Below, in pieces: positions 48,634-57,767 of a stretch of DNA of 64,000 nt. The stretch spans positions 7,142-71,141 of the forward strand of contig CAYOPG010000002.1 of assembly GCA_964405775.1 (NCBI GenBank), read 5' to 3'. The translations under genes were made by a program, and so were the position numbers. The stretch's first letter is position 1. Each line of letters starts with the position of its first letter. Origin of the DNA: JAAZFF01 sp964405775. GTDB taxonomy: Bacteria; Verrucomicrobiota; Kiritimatiellia; RFP12; UBA3636. The notes below the pieces were generated by a model that saw nothing but the letters and a program-made list of their open reading frames with translations, was not told where the DNA came from and did no database searches.

Positions 48634-50356
48634 TTCTCTTTTTCAGGACGTGCTGGACTGGCGAAACTCGTTCCTTTGCGGGATCGGAGGTGCGCTCAAG
48701 GTCGTCAATGGCTTCGAATATTTCTTTGCAGGCGGCTTCGTAGTCTATCTCGCAGAGTTCTGATACGAGGCGTATGCTGCGGTCGATCAGTTTTTTATTT
48801 GATACCGAGACATAGCTCATCCAGTTGCCGCGCACGCGGCCTAGAACGACCATTGTGCCGGTTGAGACGGTGTTAAGTGCCAGTTTCATCGCGAGGTGCT
48901 CCAATAGTCTGAGCGGCGACTTTGCTATTGTGCAGGGTACAAGCTTGAGGTGCTCCGGCAGGTTCTCTTCCCCTCCAACAACAAGGACTCGCCTTTGTGC
49001 GTAATCCGCCGCCGTCAGTTCGAACGCCGAAACAAGCGAGGCGAATCTGGTGCGATGGAGTTCACTTCCGAAAAGCACAAGTATGGCTGCGTTCGCTTCG
49101 GGTGCGAAGCGGGATTCATCGCGCTCTGCCCCGATCTGGAATTTCAGAATTCTGCCGGCATCAAGCTTTGGCGGGTTGGAGCGGATTTTGTCCGGTGCGT
49201 CCATGCGGACGTAGTCTTCCGCAGTCCAGTCAAGACCACGCGGTTTACGCGCGAGAGCCGTATACCAAGCGTCTTCGGTGGGGAGAAGCGGGTGTTTGAC
49301 GAACGCCCATGGAGGGGGTGAAACAATGTCGTCCGCGGCGCGGAATGTAGGTAGCATGAACGTCGGCGAGCGTTCTGTCGTGTCTGTGAAGATGTCTAGC
49401 AGGGCGCGGTCGGCGTAGTAAGTCACTAGCCCTTTGTTACGGTAGATTGCGGCTTCGAACCTGATTTGTTCGGCGAGTGCCTTGACTGCGGGAGCGGCGC
49501 AGAGGCAATCGAGCATCTTCTCGAAACGTGCCGCCCAATCTGCCGGGGTGTCCTCCAGCCCGGCTAGTTTGCGCAGGGCGTTTTCAAGAGCGGCGCCGGC
49601 CACGAGCTGCTCGATCGTCGTCGCCTGCATGCGAGTGGAACCGGCAACGGCCATCGGGCCGCAATGCAGATCCAACGCCACCACGCCGGGGTTTGAAAGA
49701 ACCCGTTTGCAGCGTTCCAGATGTGCGGAGAGGATGTCGGCAGGGTTGTTGAAGAGCATGAATGCGGAGGCGCCCAACTCCACGGCTTCTTCGACGGTTC
49801 CGATGACGGACGAAGTTTCTCCGCCCTCGGTGATGCCGATCAGAGTGTCGCCTTTCCCCAAGCTCATGTCCCGAGCCTGGCGGCGGCCGAATTGGTTGTA
49901 GTCCTCGAAAGATTCCACAGCTTTCACGAGCGCAAAATCCCCGCCCGTCATTATGCTTAGCACAGAATCCGCGTATCGCGCGGCGCGTGCGCCTGCCTCG
50001 GGGTTGGATTCAAGCAGATCTGCCAGACCTCTCCGCCACATGGTTTCGAGGAGGATGCTAAGACGCCCTGTCGCGCCGCATCCGGAGAACACGACGCGGT
50101 GCCCGGAAGCCAGCGAGGTTTCGACAGCTTTCTCCAGAGCAGCATATTGCTGGGATGCGAAGACTCGGCGGGCGACCGGTGCGATGTCCCGGTCGACTGA
50201 GAGCAGAAGCGCTACACCATCCTCGGCTGATTTTGCGAAGCGAGCCTCTAGATCCTTTGTCTTGGGGTTAGACTGTTCCGTTGGGAGGAAACCGAGGTGG
50301 AACTGCTTCTCCTTTGTGAGGAAATCGTTTACCTGTTTTGCTACGTTATCGTTCAT
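48596..50356 (-). CDS. Double-SIS protein similar to MurQ / glucokinase regulator
   Basis: A 586-residue protein. The first SIS domain (about 75-235) has GHRVVFSGCGATGRLSILLE and GDTLIGITEGGETSSVIG. The second SIS (about 420-560) includes the MurQ-like LALNTVSTGTMVVLGRVRGNWM and SNKKLIDRSIRLV. MurQ (about 300 residues) cleaves the lactyl ether of MurNAc-6-phosphate; the double form resembles eukaryotic GCKR. Function is therefore either MurNAc-6-P etherase or a sugar-phosphate-sensing regulator. The last 12 residues (MVRRPGFEPGTP) are encoded by the complement of tRNA-Lys, so the native C-terminus is in doubt. The ATG overlaps the wecG-like stop as ATGA. Confidence 0.82.
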   Translation of the reverse strand: MNDNVAKQVNDFLTKEKQFHLGFLPTEQSNPKTKDLEARFAKSAEDGVALLLSVDRDIAPVARRVFASQQYAALEKAVETSLASGHRVVFSGCGATGRLSILLETMWRRGLADLLESNPEAGARAARYADSVLSIMTGGDFALVKAVESFEDYNQFGRRQARDMSLGKGDTLIGITEGGETSSVIGTVEEAVELGASAFMLFNNPADILSAHLERCKRVLSNPGVVALDLHCGPMAVAGSTRMQATTIEQLVAGAALENALRKLAGLEDTPADWAARFEKMLDCLCAAPAVKALAEQIRFEAAIYRNKGLVTYYADRALLDIFTDTTERSPTFMLPTFRAADDIVSPPPWAFVKHPLLPTEDAWYTALARKPRGLDWTAEDYVRMDAPDKIRSNPPKLDAGRILKFQIGAERDESRFAPEANAAILVLFGSELHRTRFASLVSAFELTAADYAQRRVLVVGGEENLPEHLKLVPCTIAKSPLRLLEHLAMKLALNTVSTGTMVVLGRVRGNWMSYVSVSNKKLIDRSIRLVSELCEIDYEAACKEIFEAIDDLERTSDPAKERVSPVQHVLKKRMVRRPGFEPGTP

Positions 50357-51168
50357 AAATCATATACCTTGCCCAGCGGCGCCGGGCGCCTGGTCACCGC
50401 CTGTTTGGTCACCAGCCACAAAAACCTAGGGTTGCCTATCAAGTACCGGCGCCACAGCCTGCGCGGTTCGGCGAAAAGCCTGAACAGCCATTCCAGACCG
50501 CTTCGCATCATCCAGCGCGGTGCCTGGCGGACAGTGCCCGCATGGAAATTGAATGCCGCACCGACGGACAACATTACGGGCGCTTCGACAATAGGGCGGA
50601 ACTCGCGAATCCAGAAATCCTGACGCGGCGTGCCTATTCCCACCCATACGCAATCGGCCTTCGAATCGTTGATCAATCGCACAACTTCCGTTTTCTCATC
50701 AGGGGAGAGCTCGCGGAACGGCGGCACATAGTTGCCGGCTATGATGACATCAGGGAACTTGGCGACAAGGTTGGCCTTGAGTTTGGCGAATGTTTCGGCG
50801 CAGTCGCAACCATAGAAAAAGTGACGCAGACCCTTCGGACACCCCCGCTCGATTGTTTTAATCATAACATCAGGGCCGTAACAGCGGTTCATGTCAAGCT
50901 TTGCGATCTTGCGGCCGACCCACACTAGGGGCATGCCATCGCAGAGCGTCATGTCCGAGGCGTTCGCTATTTCGGTCAATTCTGGATTGTCACGGCATTT
51001 CAGCAGCGAATCGACGGCGAAAACGCTTACATAATGCTTCCCTCCGCCTTTCGCGAGGGCGATGACGCGATCGACCACATCATCGATGCGTGCGCCAGTC
51101 AGGCGCGCGTCCAGTAGCGAAAAGCGCGGCATTGCACGCTGCTCTATCTGTTCCTCTTCAAATGACAT
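50353..51168 (-). CDS. WecG/TagA/CpsF-family glycosyltransferase
   Basis: A 271-residue GT26 family enzyme that transfers a UDP-activated aminosugar or ManNAc-type residue to a lipid-linked acceptor. Hallmarks are the N-terminal VYVSVFAV-like strand, CDGMPLVWVGRK, YGPDVMIKT, FYGCDCAETFAKL and the signature VWVGIGTPRQDFWI, then GAAFNFHAGTVRQAPRWM and GLEWLFRLFAEPRRLWRRYL. It is a peripheral membrane enzyme acting in surface polysaccharide synthesis. It is first of a two-gene unit with the GCKR/MurQ-like gene. Donor and acceptor are unknown. Confidence 0.9.
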   Translation of the reverse strand: MSFEEEQIEQRAMPRFSLLDARLTGARIDDVVDRVIALAKGGGKHYVSVFAVDSLLKCRDNPELTEIANASDMTLCDGMPLVWVGRKIAKLDMNRCYGPDVMIKTIERGCPKGLRHFFYGCDCAETFAKLKANLVAKFPDVIIAGNYVPPFRELSPDEKTEVVRLINDSKADCVWVGIGTPRQDFWIREFRPIVEAPVMLSVGAAFNFHAGTVRQAPRWMMRSGLEWLFRLFAEPRRLWRRYLIGNPRFLWLVTKQAVTRRPAPLGKVYDL

Positions 51169-51219
51169 TTACGGTGCGATTATACAAAACCCCGCCTGTT
51201 TTCTCAACGGGAAACGGGC

Positions 51220-51526
51220 TTAACTGTCCTCAAGGTTCTCAAGATAGTCTAGAGTTCCGGGATCGTGTTTGTTGCCGGCAAGCATGTAGTCGTAATTCCG
51301 CCTTAACGTTTTATCGAAGCTGCCAATAAACAAATGTGCAGCCATTTGTGGCGGAGTGTACGGAATGACACGATGCCCTGCCATAAACGTCGTTCCACGA
51401 AGCCGTTTCGCCATCGGCGGAAAACCTGTCAACTGTAAATTGTAGCGTGTCTAGTTCGTATTCAGCTTGAACTGAAATCGTGATACACAAACATATCACG
51501 CATATTGAGAACCTGAGTTTTTGCAT
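51220..51526 (-). pseudogene. Frameshifted small secreted protein
   Basis: The ATG at 51526 (GGAAAG upstream) opens a signal peptide, MQKLRFSICVICLCITISVQA, then EYELDTLQFTVDRFSADGETASWNDV. The frame then changes: coding-like sequence continues one frame over as FMAGHRVIPYTPPQMAAHLF and ends YDYMLAGNKHDPGTLDYLEN (LEDS) at TAA 51220-51222. One missing base near 51379 (a T-run in CGTTTATGG) would restore a protein of about 101 residues. Either the gene is decaying or the base is a sequencing error. No family recognised. It is the only content of the 410-base stretch between the wecG-like gene and fucI. Confidence 0.5.
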
Positions 51527-51578
51527 AAATTCTTTCCAACGTTCCAGTTCAAGCTGGGTTGTTGTTAGCCGGAGTTTA

Positions 51579-53414
51579 CTACGCGTACACGGAGCCGAGG
51601 TATTCGCAGGTGCGGAAGTCGTCTCCACCGAATCTGTTCCAGATGGTCGGGCGGAAGATGTCCTTCTCCGGTATGTTGTGCATATCCACTGGTATTCGCA
51701 GCATCGCGTTGAACGTTATAAAATCGGCGCCGATCAGCCCAAGGCTGTTGCCGTCGTGGTTGGGGCCTATTTTGCTCATGTACTCGTACGAAGTCATCCC
51801 GCGCGGTGTCCACGCTGTTTCAGGCCAGGTCGGGTCTGTGCGTTCCGAGATGGAGTCTGCCATTTCCTTAGGCAACCCCACGGTTTCGCCTTCGACGACG
51901 GAGCAGCTGATTAAGTCGCCCACCATGTTGTAGCGGTATGCCGTCATGGGCAGTCCGCCTGGAGAGCGGAAGTGGCTTGATAGGCCGTCGCCCGGGAAGT
52001 ATGTGAGAGCCGCCCCCATGTATGTGGTGGCCTTCATAGCGGCTTCCTGCGCTTTTTTCTGCAGATCCGGGCTTGCGCGGAACTTCGCCATGAGTTCTTG
52101 AATGGGTGTCGTTTTCTGCATCCCACAGATCTCGTACAAATCTATGGCGTATTCGAGGGCGCCTGCGCCTGAGTTGCGCTTGTCAATCAGACCGCGCGGA
52201 CAGATGTTGCGGACGTTGCTGTTGCGCATCTTTTCGAGGCTTTCGGGGGTCCAATTTGTCCGGATGTCGGCGAAAAGCTGCGACATTCCGCCTGAGAGGC
52301 AGTTGGCAATTGCCATGCCAACGCCGTTTTTAGAGTCATTCTCAGTCGCGACCGTCATAGATGGACGCGATCCGTTCCAGTCGAAGAGCGAGTTCAGGAG
52401 AGATTCGGCCGTGTCGAAGTTGGGATTTCCGTCAGTCCATTGGCGCTGGCCTTGCGTTCCGGCCACCAAGGCGTTGTAACCCTGGGCCCATTCGACGTTG
52501 CGAGAGGCCAGGTTGGCGTTGCCGCGCATCAGGTCCTTGACGATCACCGCTATGCGGCAGCACTGCATTATAAGCTCGTCTGGCGGCAACGGTCGCTGGC
52601 CTTTCCCAAAATCGAACTTAAAGGACTTCTTCATCCACTCAAAGGCCTTGCGGACTTCTTCTTCCTCGTAGAATCCGTTTTTAATCCGTGTGTTGATACC
52701 CGACATGTCGAAAGATGCGGAACCCATGCCGAAAGTGTTCAGCATCGCATTGCGGCGCAGGTCGGAACCTATGATTCCCATGCTCACGCCGCCTATGCCG
52801 AGATAGTTCTTGCCCCGGATGTATCCTGCCGCCGCCGCGCACCTGGCAAAACGAAGAATCCGCTCGGCCACGTAATCGCACATCGCTCCCTCTTCATCCT
52901 CTATATCAGCGTTGTATATGGAAAAAATAGGACACTTCTTTTCCTCCATGGCGGCGCAGAATGCTTTCAGCCAGACGGCGCCCGGACGATCCGTGGCATT
53001 AAGACCCCAAGCGGCCTGCTGCCACTCCGATGATCCGATGCCCTGACAGGCGGACATGAGTTCATCGCTATAGCACCAGGAGCGGGCGACCCAAATGTTT
53101 GCGCAAACATTCGCCTCGGCAAAAGCCGCCTGAGCCACCGCGCCGGAGCGGGCGCCGTAGACGATCTCCGGCGCTACCACTACGCGAACGGGACGTCCGT
53201 CCGGCAAAGCTACGTTCTTTGTGACAAGGTCGTATACCTTCTCAGCCATGCGCCAAGTCTTTTCAGAATTGTCCTCAAAAGCATTAACGCGACCGTCAGC
53301 CACCGGCGTGATCGCGATTGTAGGCACATGCCCGATCAGGTCTTTTTCAAAAACTTTGAACTCGCGTTTGCTTGATGCCAGACTGCCAAAATCAGGTCTA
53401 CCGTGATTGAACAT
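51579..53414 (-). CDS. fucI: L-fucose isomerase
   Basis: A 611-residue Mn-dependent ketol isomerase (L-fucose to L-fuculose). It matches FucI along its length: HVPTIAITPVADGRV, NVCANIWVARSWCYSDEL, the metal and active-site region YLGIGGVSMGIIGSDLRRN with the catalytic Asp, FGMGSASFDMSGINTRI, QGQRQWTDGNPNFDTAESLLN, SSHFRSPGGLPMTAYRYNMVGD and the C-terminal WNRFGGDDFR. AAAGGAG precedes the ATG. No fuculokinase or aldolase is adjacent. Its presence supports use of fucose-containing glycans such as mucin or fucoidan. Confidence 0.96.
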   Translation of the reverse strand: MFNHGRPDFGSLASSKREFKVFEKDLIGHVPTIAITPVADGRVNAFEDNSEKTWRMAEKVYDLVTKNVALPDGRPVRVVVAPEIVYGARSGAVAQAAFAEANVCANIWVARSWCYSDELMSACQGIGSSEWQQAAWGLNATDRPGAVWLKAFCAAMEEKKCPIFSIYNADIEDEEGAMCDYVAERILRFARCAAAAGYIRGKNYLGIGGVSMGIIGSDLRRNAMLNTFGMGSASFDMSGINTRIKNGFYEEEEVRKAFEWMKKSFKFDFGKGQRPLPPDELIMQCCRIAVIVKDLMRGNANLASRNVEWAQGYNALVAGTQGQRQWTDGNPNFDTAESLLNSLFDWNGSRPSMTVATENDSKNGVGMAIANCLSGGMSQLFADIRTNWTPESLEKMRNSNVRNICPRGLIDKRNSGAGALEYAIDLYEICGMQKTTPIQELMAKFRASPDLQKKAQEAAMKATTYMGAALTYFPGDGLSSHFRSPGGLPMTAYRYNMVGDLISCSVVEGETVGLPKEMADSISERTDPTWPETAWTPRGMTSYEYMSKIGPNHDGNSLGLIGADFITFNAMLRIPVDMHNIPEKDIFRPTIWNRFGGDDFRTCEYLGSVYA

Positions 53415-53573
53415 TATCCCACTCCTTTAGATTCTGTATTAACCGAAACATTATCATGTTCCGAACTGATGACAGGTTAACAGAGAGCAGTGGGAGAGCC
53501 GCAATTCGTTTTTTTGGTTGAATAAAACCGGTGTTTTGCTCTACAATTACCGCCTTCTCTAAGGAACAAGGGT

Positions 53574-53639
53574 ATGAATCCGCTACCGGGATGGACTTCG
53601 GGGGCGGTTTCGGGATGCCGCCATTCGGCGGAACGGTAA
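53574..53639 (+). CDS. Possible 21-residue leader peptide before rpiB-glyA
   Basis: The ATG at 53574, with AAGGA 12 bases before it, reads MNPLPGWTSGAVSGCRHSAER and stops at 53637-53639. The stop shares its last A with the ATG at 53639 of the RpiB-GlyA frame (TAATG). The only good Shine-Dalgarno of the region belongs to this small frame, so translation of the fusion may be coupled to it. There is no conserved-peptide evidence, and a longer glycine-rich N-terminus of the fusion (from an ATG at 53591) is the competing reading. Confidence 0.3.
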   Translation: MNPLPGWTSGAVSGCRHSAER

Positions 53640-55336
53640 TGGGATACCAGACTATGACAATTGCAATCGGATCGGACCACAGGGGCTTTGCGGCCAAGGA
53701 ATTAATCAAGAAAGCGCTCAAGGCGCGTGGAATAGAGGTCGTGGACGTGGGCTGCGAAAGCACGGAGTCGTGCGACTACAACGATTTTGGCGAAATGGTG
53801 GCAGCCGGCGTCGAGACCGGCAAATACCCGCTGGGTATTGCAATCTGCAATTCGGGGCTTGGCATGAGCATCGCGACGAACCGCTACCCGCACGTGCGCG
53901 CGACGCTATGTCACAACGCGGACATGGCCAAAATGTCCCGCCAGCACAACAATTCCAACCTCTTGGTGATCGGTGCCGTTCTGCAGCCGGAGTCTGAGCT
54001 TCCCGGCATCGTAGACGCATGGCTGGACGAGAAATTCCCGGAGGAAAACCGCCAGGTGCGCCGCGGAAACAAGCTTACCAATGCCGGCAACCGGATAATA
54101 GAGGTTGCCCATCTGCAGGACGAAGACCGCGCAATCTACGATATTATCATGGGGCACAAGGAGCAAGAGGAGAGCACCGTCAACCTCATAGCTTCCGAGA
54201 ACCTTACTTCACGCGCGGTGCGCGAGGCTCAGGGCAGCATCTTCACCAACAAATACGCCGAGGGCTATCCCGAAAAACGTTGGTACAGCGGCTGCAAATA
54301 TGTGGACGACGCCGAGAATCTGGCCATCGAGCGCGCCAAGGAGCTCTTCGGAGCCGAGGCCGCGAACGTTCAGCCGCACTGCGGCTCCTCGGCGAACATG
54401 GCCGTATACTTCGCAGTGCTTGAGCCGGGCGACACGATCCTCTCCATGAGCCTCGACCAAGGCGGCCATCTCTCCCACGGTTCGCCGGTGAATTTTTCTG
54501 GAAAACTCTTCAATATCGTACCGTACGTGGTCGATAAAGAAACTGAACTGCTTGATTACGATGCCATCGAGGCGCAGGCAAAGGAGGTCAAGCCGAAGCT
54601 AATCGTCGCCGGCGCGAGTGCATACCCCCGCGCTCTCGATTTCAAGCGCTGGCGCCAGATCGCCGACTCCTGCGGCGCGATGTTGTTGGTTGATATGGCC
54701 CACATCGCTGGCCTCGTGGCGGGTGGCGCTCACGAGAATCCCGTTCCATACGCCGAGTTCGTTACATCCACCACCCACAAGACTCTCCGCGGCCCGCGCA
54801 GCGGCTTGGTTCTCTGCCGCAAAGATTTTGAGAAGGCGATAAACAAGACTGTATTCCCCGGACTCCAAGGCGGCCCCCTCATGAACACCATAGCCGCCAA
54901 AGCGGTTTGCTTCAAAGAGGCAATGGCGCCGGAGTTCAAAGAATACGCAAGGCAAATCGTCAAGAACTGCGCCGAAATGGCCAAAGTTCTCAAGGAGCGT
55001 GGCTTCCGCATCGTCTCCGGCGGGACCGACAACCACTTGATGCTGGTTGACGTCGCCGCGTCGAGCCTTACCGGCAAGGACGCCGCCGCTGCGTTGGATG
55101 AGACCGGCATAATCGTGAACAAAAATACGATCCCGTTCGATAAAAACAGCCCGTTTGTAACCTCGGGCATCCGCATCGGAACGGCCTCCGTCACAACCCG
55201 CGGCATGAAAGAAGCTGATATGCGGTTCATCGCCGGCAAGATCGCCGATGTGCTTTCAAACATCAACGACGCAAACTTGAAGGCGGCGGTACGCGACGAG
55301 GTGCTTGAGTTTTCACACAGGTTCATGGTGCCTTAA
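53639..55336 (+). CDS. Ribose-5-phosphate isomerase B fused to serine hydroxymethyltransferase
   Basis: A 565-residue fusion. Residues 6-150 are RpiB: IAIGSDHRGFAAKELIK, the active-site Cys in GIAICNSGLGMSIATNR, and RATLCHNADMAKMSRQHNNS, as in the family's HND motif. Residues about 165-565 are GlyA: VNLIASENLTSRAV, NKYAEGYPEKRWYSGC, CGSSANMAVYFAVLEPGD, LLVDMAHIAGLVAGG and the PLP lysine in VTSTTHKTLRGPRSG. One half interconverts ribose-5-P and ribulose-5-P; the other makes glycine and methylene-THF from serine. Both active sites look intact. The start at 53639 is chosen for the TAATG overlap; 53591 and 53654 are alternatives. dnaX follows after 11 bases. Confidence 0.93.
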   Translation: MGYQTMTIAIGSDHRGFAAKELIKKALKARGIEVVDVGCESTESCDYNDFGEMVAAGVETGKYPLGIAICNSGLGMSIATNRYPHVRATLCHNADMAKMSRQHNNSNLLVIGAVLQPESELPGIVDAWLDEKFPEENRQVRRGNKLTNAGNRIIEVAHLQDEDRAIYDIIMGHKEQEESTVNLIASENLTSRAVREAQGSIFTNKYAEGYPEKRWYSGCKYVDDAENLAIERAKELFGAEAANVQPHCGSSANMAVYFAVLEPGDTILSMSLDQGGHLSHGSPVNFSGKLFNIVPYVVDKETELLDYDAIEAQAKEVKPKLIVAGASAYPRALDFKRWRQIADSCGAMLLVDMAHIAGLVAGGAHENPVPYAEFVTSTTHKTLRGPRSGLVLCRKDFEKAINKTVFPGLQGGPLMNTIAAKAVCFKEAMAPEFKEYARQIVKNCAEMAKVLKERGFRIVSGGTDNHLMLVDVAASSLTGKDAAAALDETGIIVNKNTIPFDKNSPFVTSGIRIGTASVTTRGMKEADMRFIAGKIADVLSNINDANLKAAVRDEVLEFSHRFMVP

Positions 55337-55347
55337 GGGAGGACTTG

Positions 55348-56736
55348 ATGGCTTACGAAGTACTGGCTAGAAAATGGCGTCCGCAGACTTTCGATGAAGT
55401 GGTCGGGCAGGATCATGTCGTCAGGACGCTCAAAAACGCCATCACGCAGAACCGCATCTCGCAGGCGTACTTGTTGGCCGGTCCGCGCGGCACGGGAAAA
55501 ACGACGCTCGCGCGCATATTCGCAAAAGCTCTCAACTGCAAAGACGGTCCTACCATCAAGCCCTGTGGAGTCTGTCCTTCATGTGTCGATATTGCGAATG
55601 GCTCTGCGTTAGACGTCGCGGAAATCGATGGAGCGTCCAACAACGGCGTGGCGGACGTGCATGAAAAGATCATCGACACCGTTAATTTTCAGCCCACCGG
55701 CGGCAAGTTCCGAATCTACTACATCGACGAGGTGCACATGCTTTCGACCTCGGCGTTCAATGCTCTGCTAAAAACACTCGAAGAGCCGCCGCCCTACGTA
55801 AAGTTTATCTTCGCCACAACGGATCCGGACAAAGTCCTCACCACGATACTCTCACGTTGCCAGCGCTTCGACCTTCGCCGCATATCCATCCCGGTAATCG
55901 TTGCGCAACTCAAGCAAATCGCCGCGGCAGAGGAAATAGATATAGACGCCGATGCCTTGCTTGCCATTGCCAGAGGAGCCGAGGGCGGTATGCGCGACGC
56001 GCAATCTTCGTTGGACCAGATGATTTCGTTCATTGGCAAAACGATTCGCGAGGCCGATGTGCTGAGCGTATTCGGCCTCGTGGCGCGCGGATCTATAGAG
56101 GAGATCGCAGGTGCGGTGCTCAAGGGTGACGTGGCAACGGTTCTGCGTCTCGTCAACGAACTGGACTCCTCTGGCAAAGACCTGCGCCGTCTCGCCGGGG
56201 AGCTGATAAATCATTTCCGCAACCTGCTTGTCTGCATACAGCTTAACGGCGATGTCTCGCGCCTTGATTTGACTGATGCTCAGAAGGGGACGCTTGCCCA
56301 ACAGGCAAAGATTTCATCTGCGACCGCGGTGCTGACTATAGTCGAGAACCTCATCGAGCTCGAAAGTAAAATGCGGCTCTCGCTCACGCCCCGCACTATT
56401 CTCGAAACAGCCCTCATCCGTTGCGCTCGGGCATCCGACCTCGTCGATCTACAGACAATCCTGAAAAAGTTGACCGACCTCACCTCCGGTGGCGGCGATG
56501 ACGACCAGCAGCAGAAGCGCGTTCGTATCGCACGCGCCGCCGCACCCGTCAAGACGGAACCGGTTGCGCCTGTCGTTCCCCAGACCGACCCAGCGCCCGC
56601 AACCCCGGCGGAAACCCTCCGGAACGACTCGGAGCTTACTGAGATCGAGAAGAACGAGAGAACAATTGAAATACCTGTCGTGAAAGAAGCCCTGAAGATA
56701 TTCGATGGTAGAATCACCGACATCAGACACAAATAG
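55348..56736 (+). CDS. dnaX: DNA polymerase III subunit gamma/tau (short form)
   Basis: A 462-residue AAA+ clamp-loader subunit. KWRPQTFDEVVGQDHVVRTL is followed by Walker A GPRGTGKTTLARIFAKALNC, the zinc module CGVCPSC, Walker B IYYIDEVHML and SRC (TILSRCQRFDLRRI). Domain III ends near 360. The C-terminal tail is only about 100 residues, Pro/Glu-rich (PVKTEPVAPVVPQTDPAPAT), and lacks a clear tau polymerase-binding domain. GGGAGG precedes the ATG. It is followed by ybaB and recR in the canonical order. Confidence 0.95.
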   Translation: MAYEVLARKWRPQTFDEVVGQDHVVRTLKNAITQNRISQAYLLAGPRGTGKTTLARIFAKALNCKDGPTIKPCGVCPSCVDIANGSALDVAEIDGASNNGVADVHEKIIDTVNFQPTGGKFRIYYIDEVHMLSTSAFNALLKTLEEPPPYVKFIFATTDPDKVLTTILSRCQRFDLRRISIPVIVAQLKQIAAAEEIDIDADALLAIARGAEGGMRDAQSSLDQMISFIGKTIREADVLSVFGLVARGSIEEIAGAVLKGDVATVLRLVNELDSSGKDLRRLAGELINHFRNLLVCIQLNGDVSRLDLTDAQKGTLAQQAKISSATAVLTIVENLIELESKMRLSLTPRTILETALIRCARASDLVDLQTILKKLTDLTSGGGDDDQQQKRVRIARAAAPVKTEPVAPVVPQTDPAPATPAETLRNDSELTEIEKNERTIEIPVVKEALKIFDGRITDIRHK

Positions 56737-56760
56737 AACAACAACGAAAGACCCCCTATT

Positions 56761-57081
56761 ATGGCAACTCCAAACATCTTCCAGCAGGCAAAACAAGCGA
56801 TGGAAATGCGCAACAAGGTCAAGAAAATCCAAAAAGATCTTGAAAGCCAGACCTGTGACTACGAAAACGCCGGCGTAAAAGTTACTGTTCGAGGCGACCT
56901 CTCAGTGTCCGCGATCAAAATAGATCCTGAAGTGGTCGACATCACGCGCCTGGACAAGCTTGAGCGCACCATCATGGAAAACACCAACAAGGCGCTCAAG
57001 AAGACCAAGGATCAGGCAGCGGAGCAGATGAAGAAAATGTCGAAGGAAATAGGGCTCGACGGCCTCATGGGCGGCATGTGA
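56761..57081 (+). CDS. ybaB: YbaB/EbfC-family nucleoid-associated protein
   Basis: A 106-residue dimeric DNA-binding protein. NIFQQAKQAMEMRNKVKKIQ forms the N-terminal helix, VKVTVRGDLSVSAIKIDPEV is the central beta strand region, and a C-terminal helix (KDQAAEQMKKMSKEIGLDGL) follows. Members bind DNA with bent-helix preference. The dnaX-ybaB-recR order is widely conserved and supports the call. The upstream region has only a weak Shine-Dalgarno (GAAAGA). Confidence 0.92.
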   Translation: MATPNIFQQAKQAMEMRNKVKKIQKDLESQTCDYENAGVKVTVRGDLSVSAIKIDPEVVDITRLDKLERTIMENTNKALKKTKDQAAEQMKKMSKEIGLDGLMGGM

Positions 57082-57114
57082 GCCCACTCCCCGCCAATTG
57101 GCTTGTTGGCTTAG

Positions 57115-57717
57115 ATGGCGATGGCGAATCCATTTGACAATCTCACGCAGATTCTTGCGAAGCTTCCCGGCATAGGGCGCCGCTCCGCTGAACGCGTCGC
57201 GCTCGCTCTTGTGCGCCGGGGCGGCGAAATTACCCAGCCGCTAATAGATGCACTGACCGATCTTCATGAAAATGTCTGCGTATGCGACCTCTGCGGCTCC
57301 ATAACGACCCGCGACTCCAACCCGTGCCGCCTGTGTTCCGACCCAGCGCGCGACGCATCGCTACTTTGCGTAGTGGAGGAATCGGGGGATATTTTGGCAA
57401 TCGAGCGCTCCGGCGCGTTTAACGGGGTCTTCCATACTCTTCATGGGCGCATTTCTCCCATGACCGCGTCTGGGCCGGATGACATTCGCCTCGCGGAGCT
57501 CGAAAAACGCATAAAAGACGGGGATTTCCGCGAAGTTATATTGGCGATCGGCACCGATGTGGAGGGCGACGCCACAGCCGCGTACATCTCGGAGCGGTTG
57601 ACGCGACTTGACGTTCTGGTATCACGCCTCGCTCTGGGTCTTCCGGCGGACAGCGGCATCGGCTATTCCGATCCGCTCACACTCAAACGAGCCATAAACG
57701 GCCGGCAGTCCGTTTAG
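57115..57717 (+). CDS. recR: Recombination mediator RecR
   Basis: A 200-residue RecR that works with RecF/RecO to load RecA at gaps. The helix-hairpin-helix is ILAKLPGIGRRSAERVALAL, the C4 zinc finger is CDLCGSITTRDSNPCRLC, and the Toprim domain has LCVVEESGDILAIERSG, then GTDVEGDATAAYI. The ATG at 57115 is used; an ATG six bases later is equally possible. Length is normal. Confidence 0.95.
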   Translation: MAMANPFDNLTQILAKLPGIGRRSAERVALALVRRGGEITQPLIDALTDLHENVCVCDLCGSITTRDSNPCRLCSDPARDASLLCVVEESGDILAIERSGAFNGVFHTLHGRISPMTASGPDDIRLAELEKRIKDGDFREVILAIGTDVEGDATAAYISERLTRLDVLVSRLALGLPADSGIGYSDPLTLKRAINGRQSV

Positions 57718-57767
57718 TTGCGGCGTTGAACTGCCGCCCGGGTGCCCATTTCAAACGCAAAAAGGCG

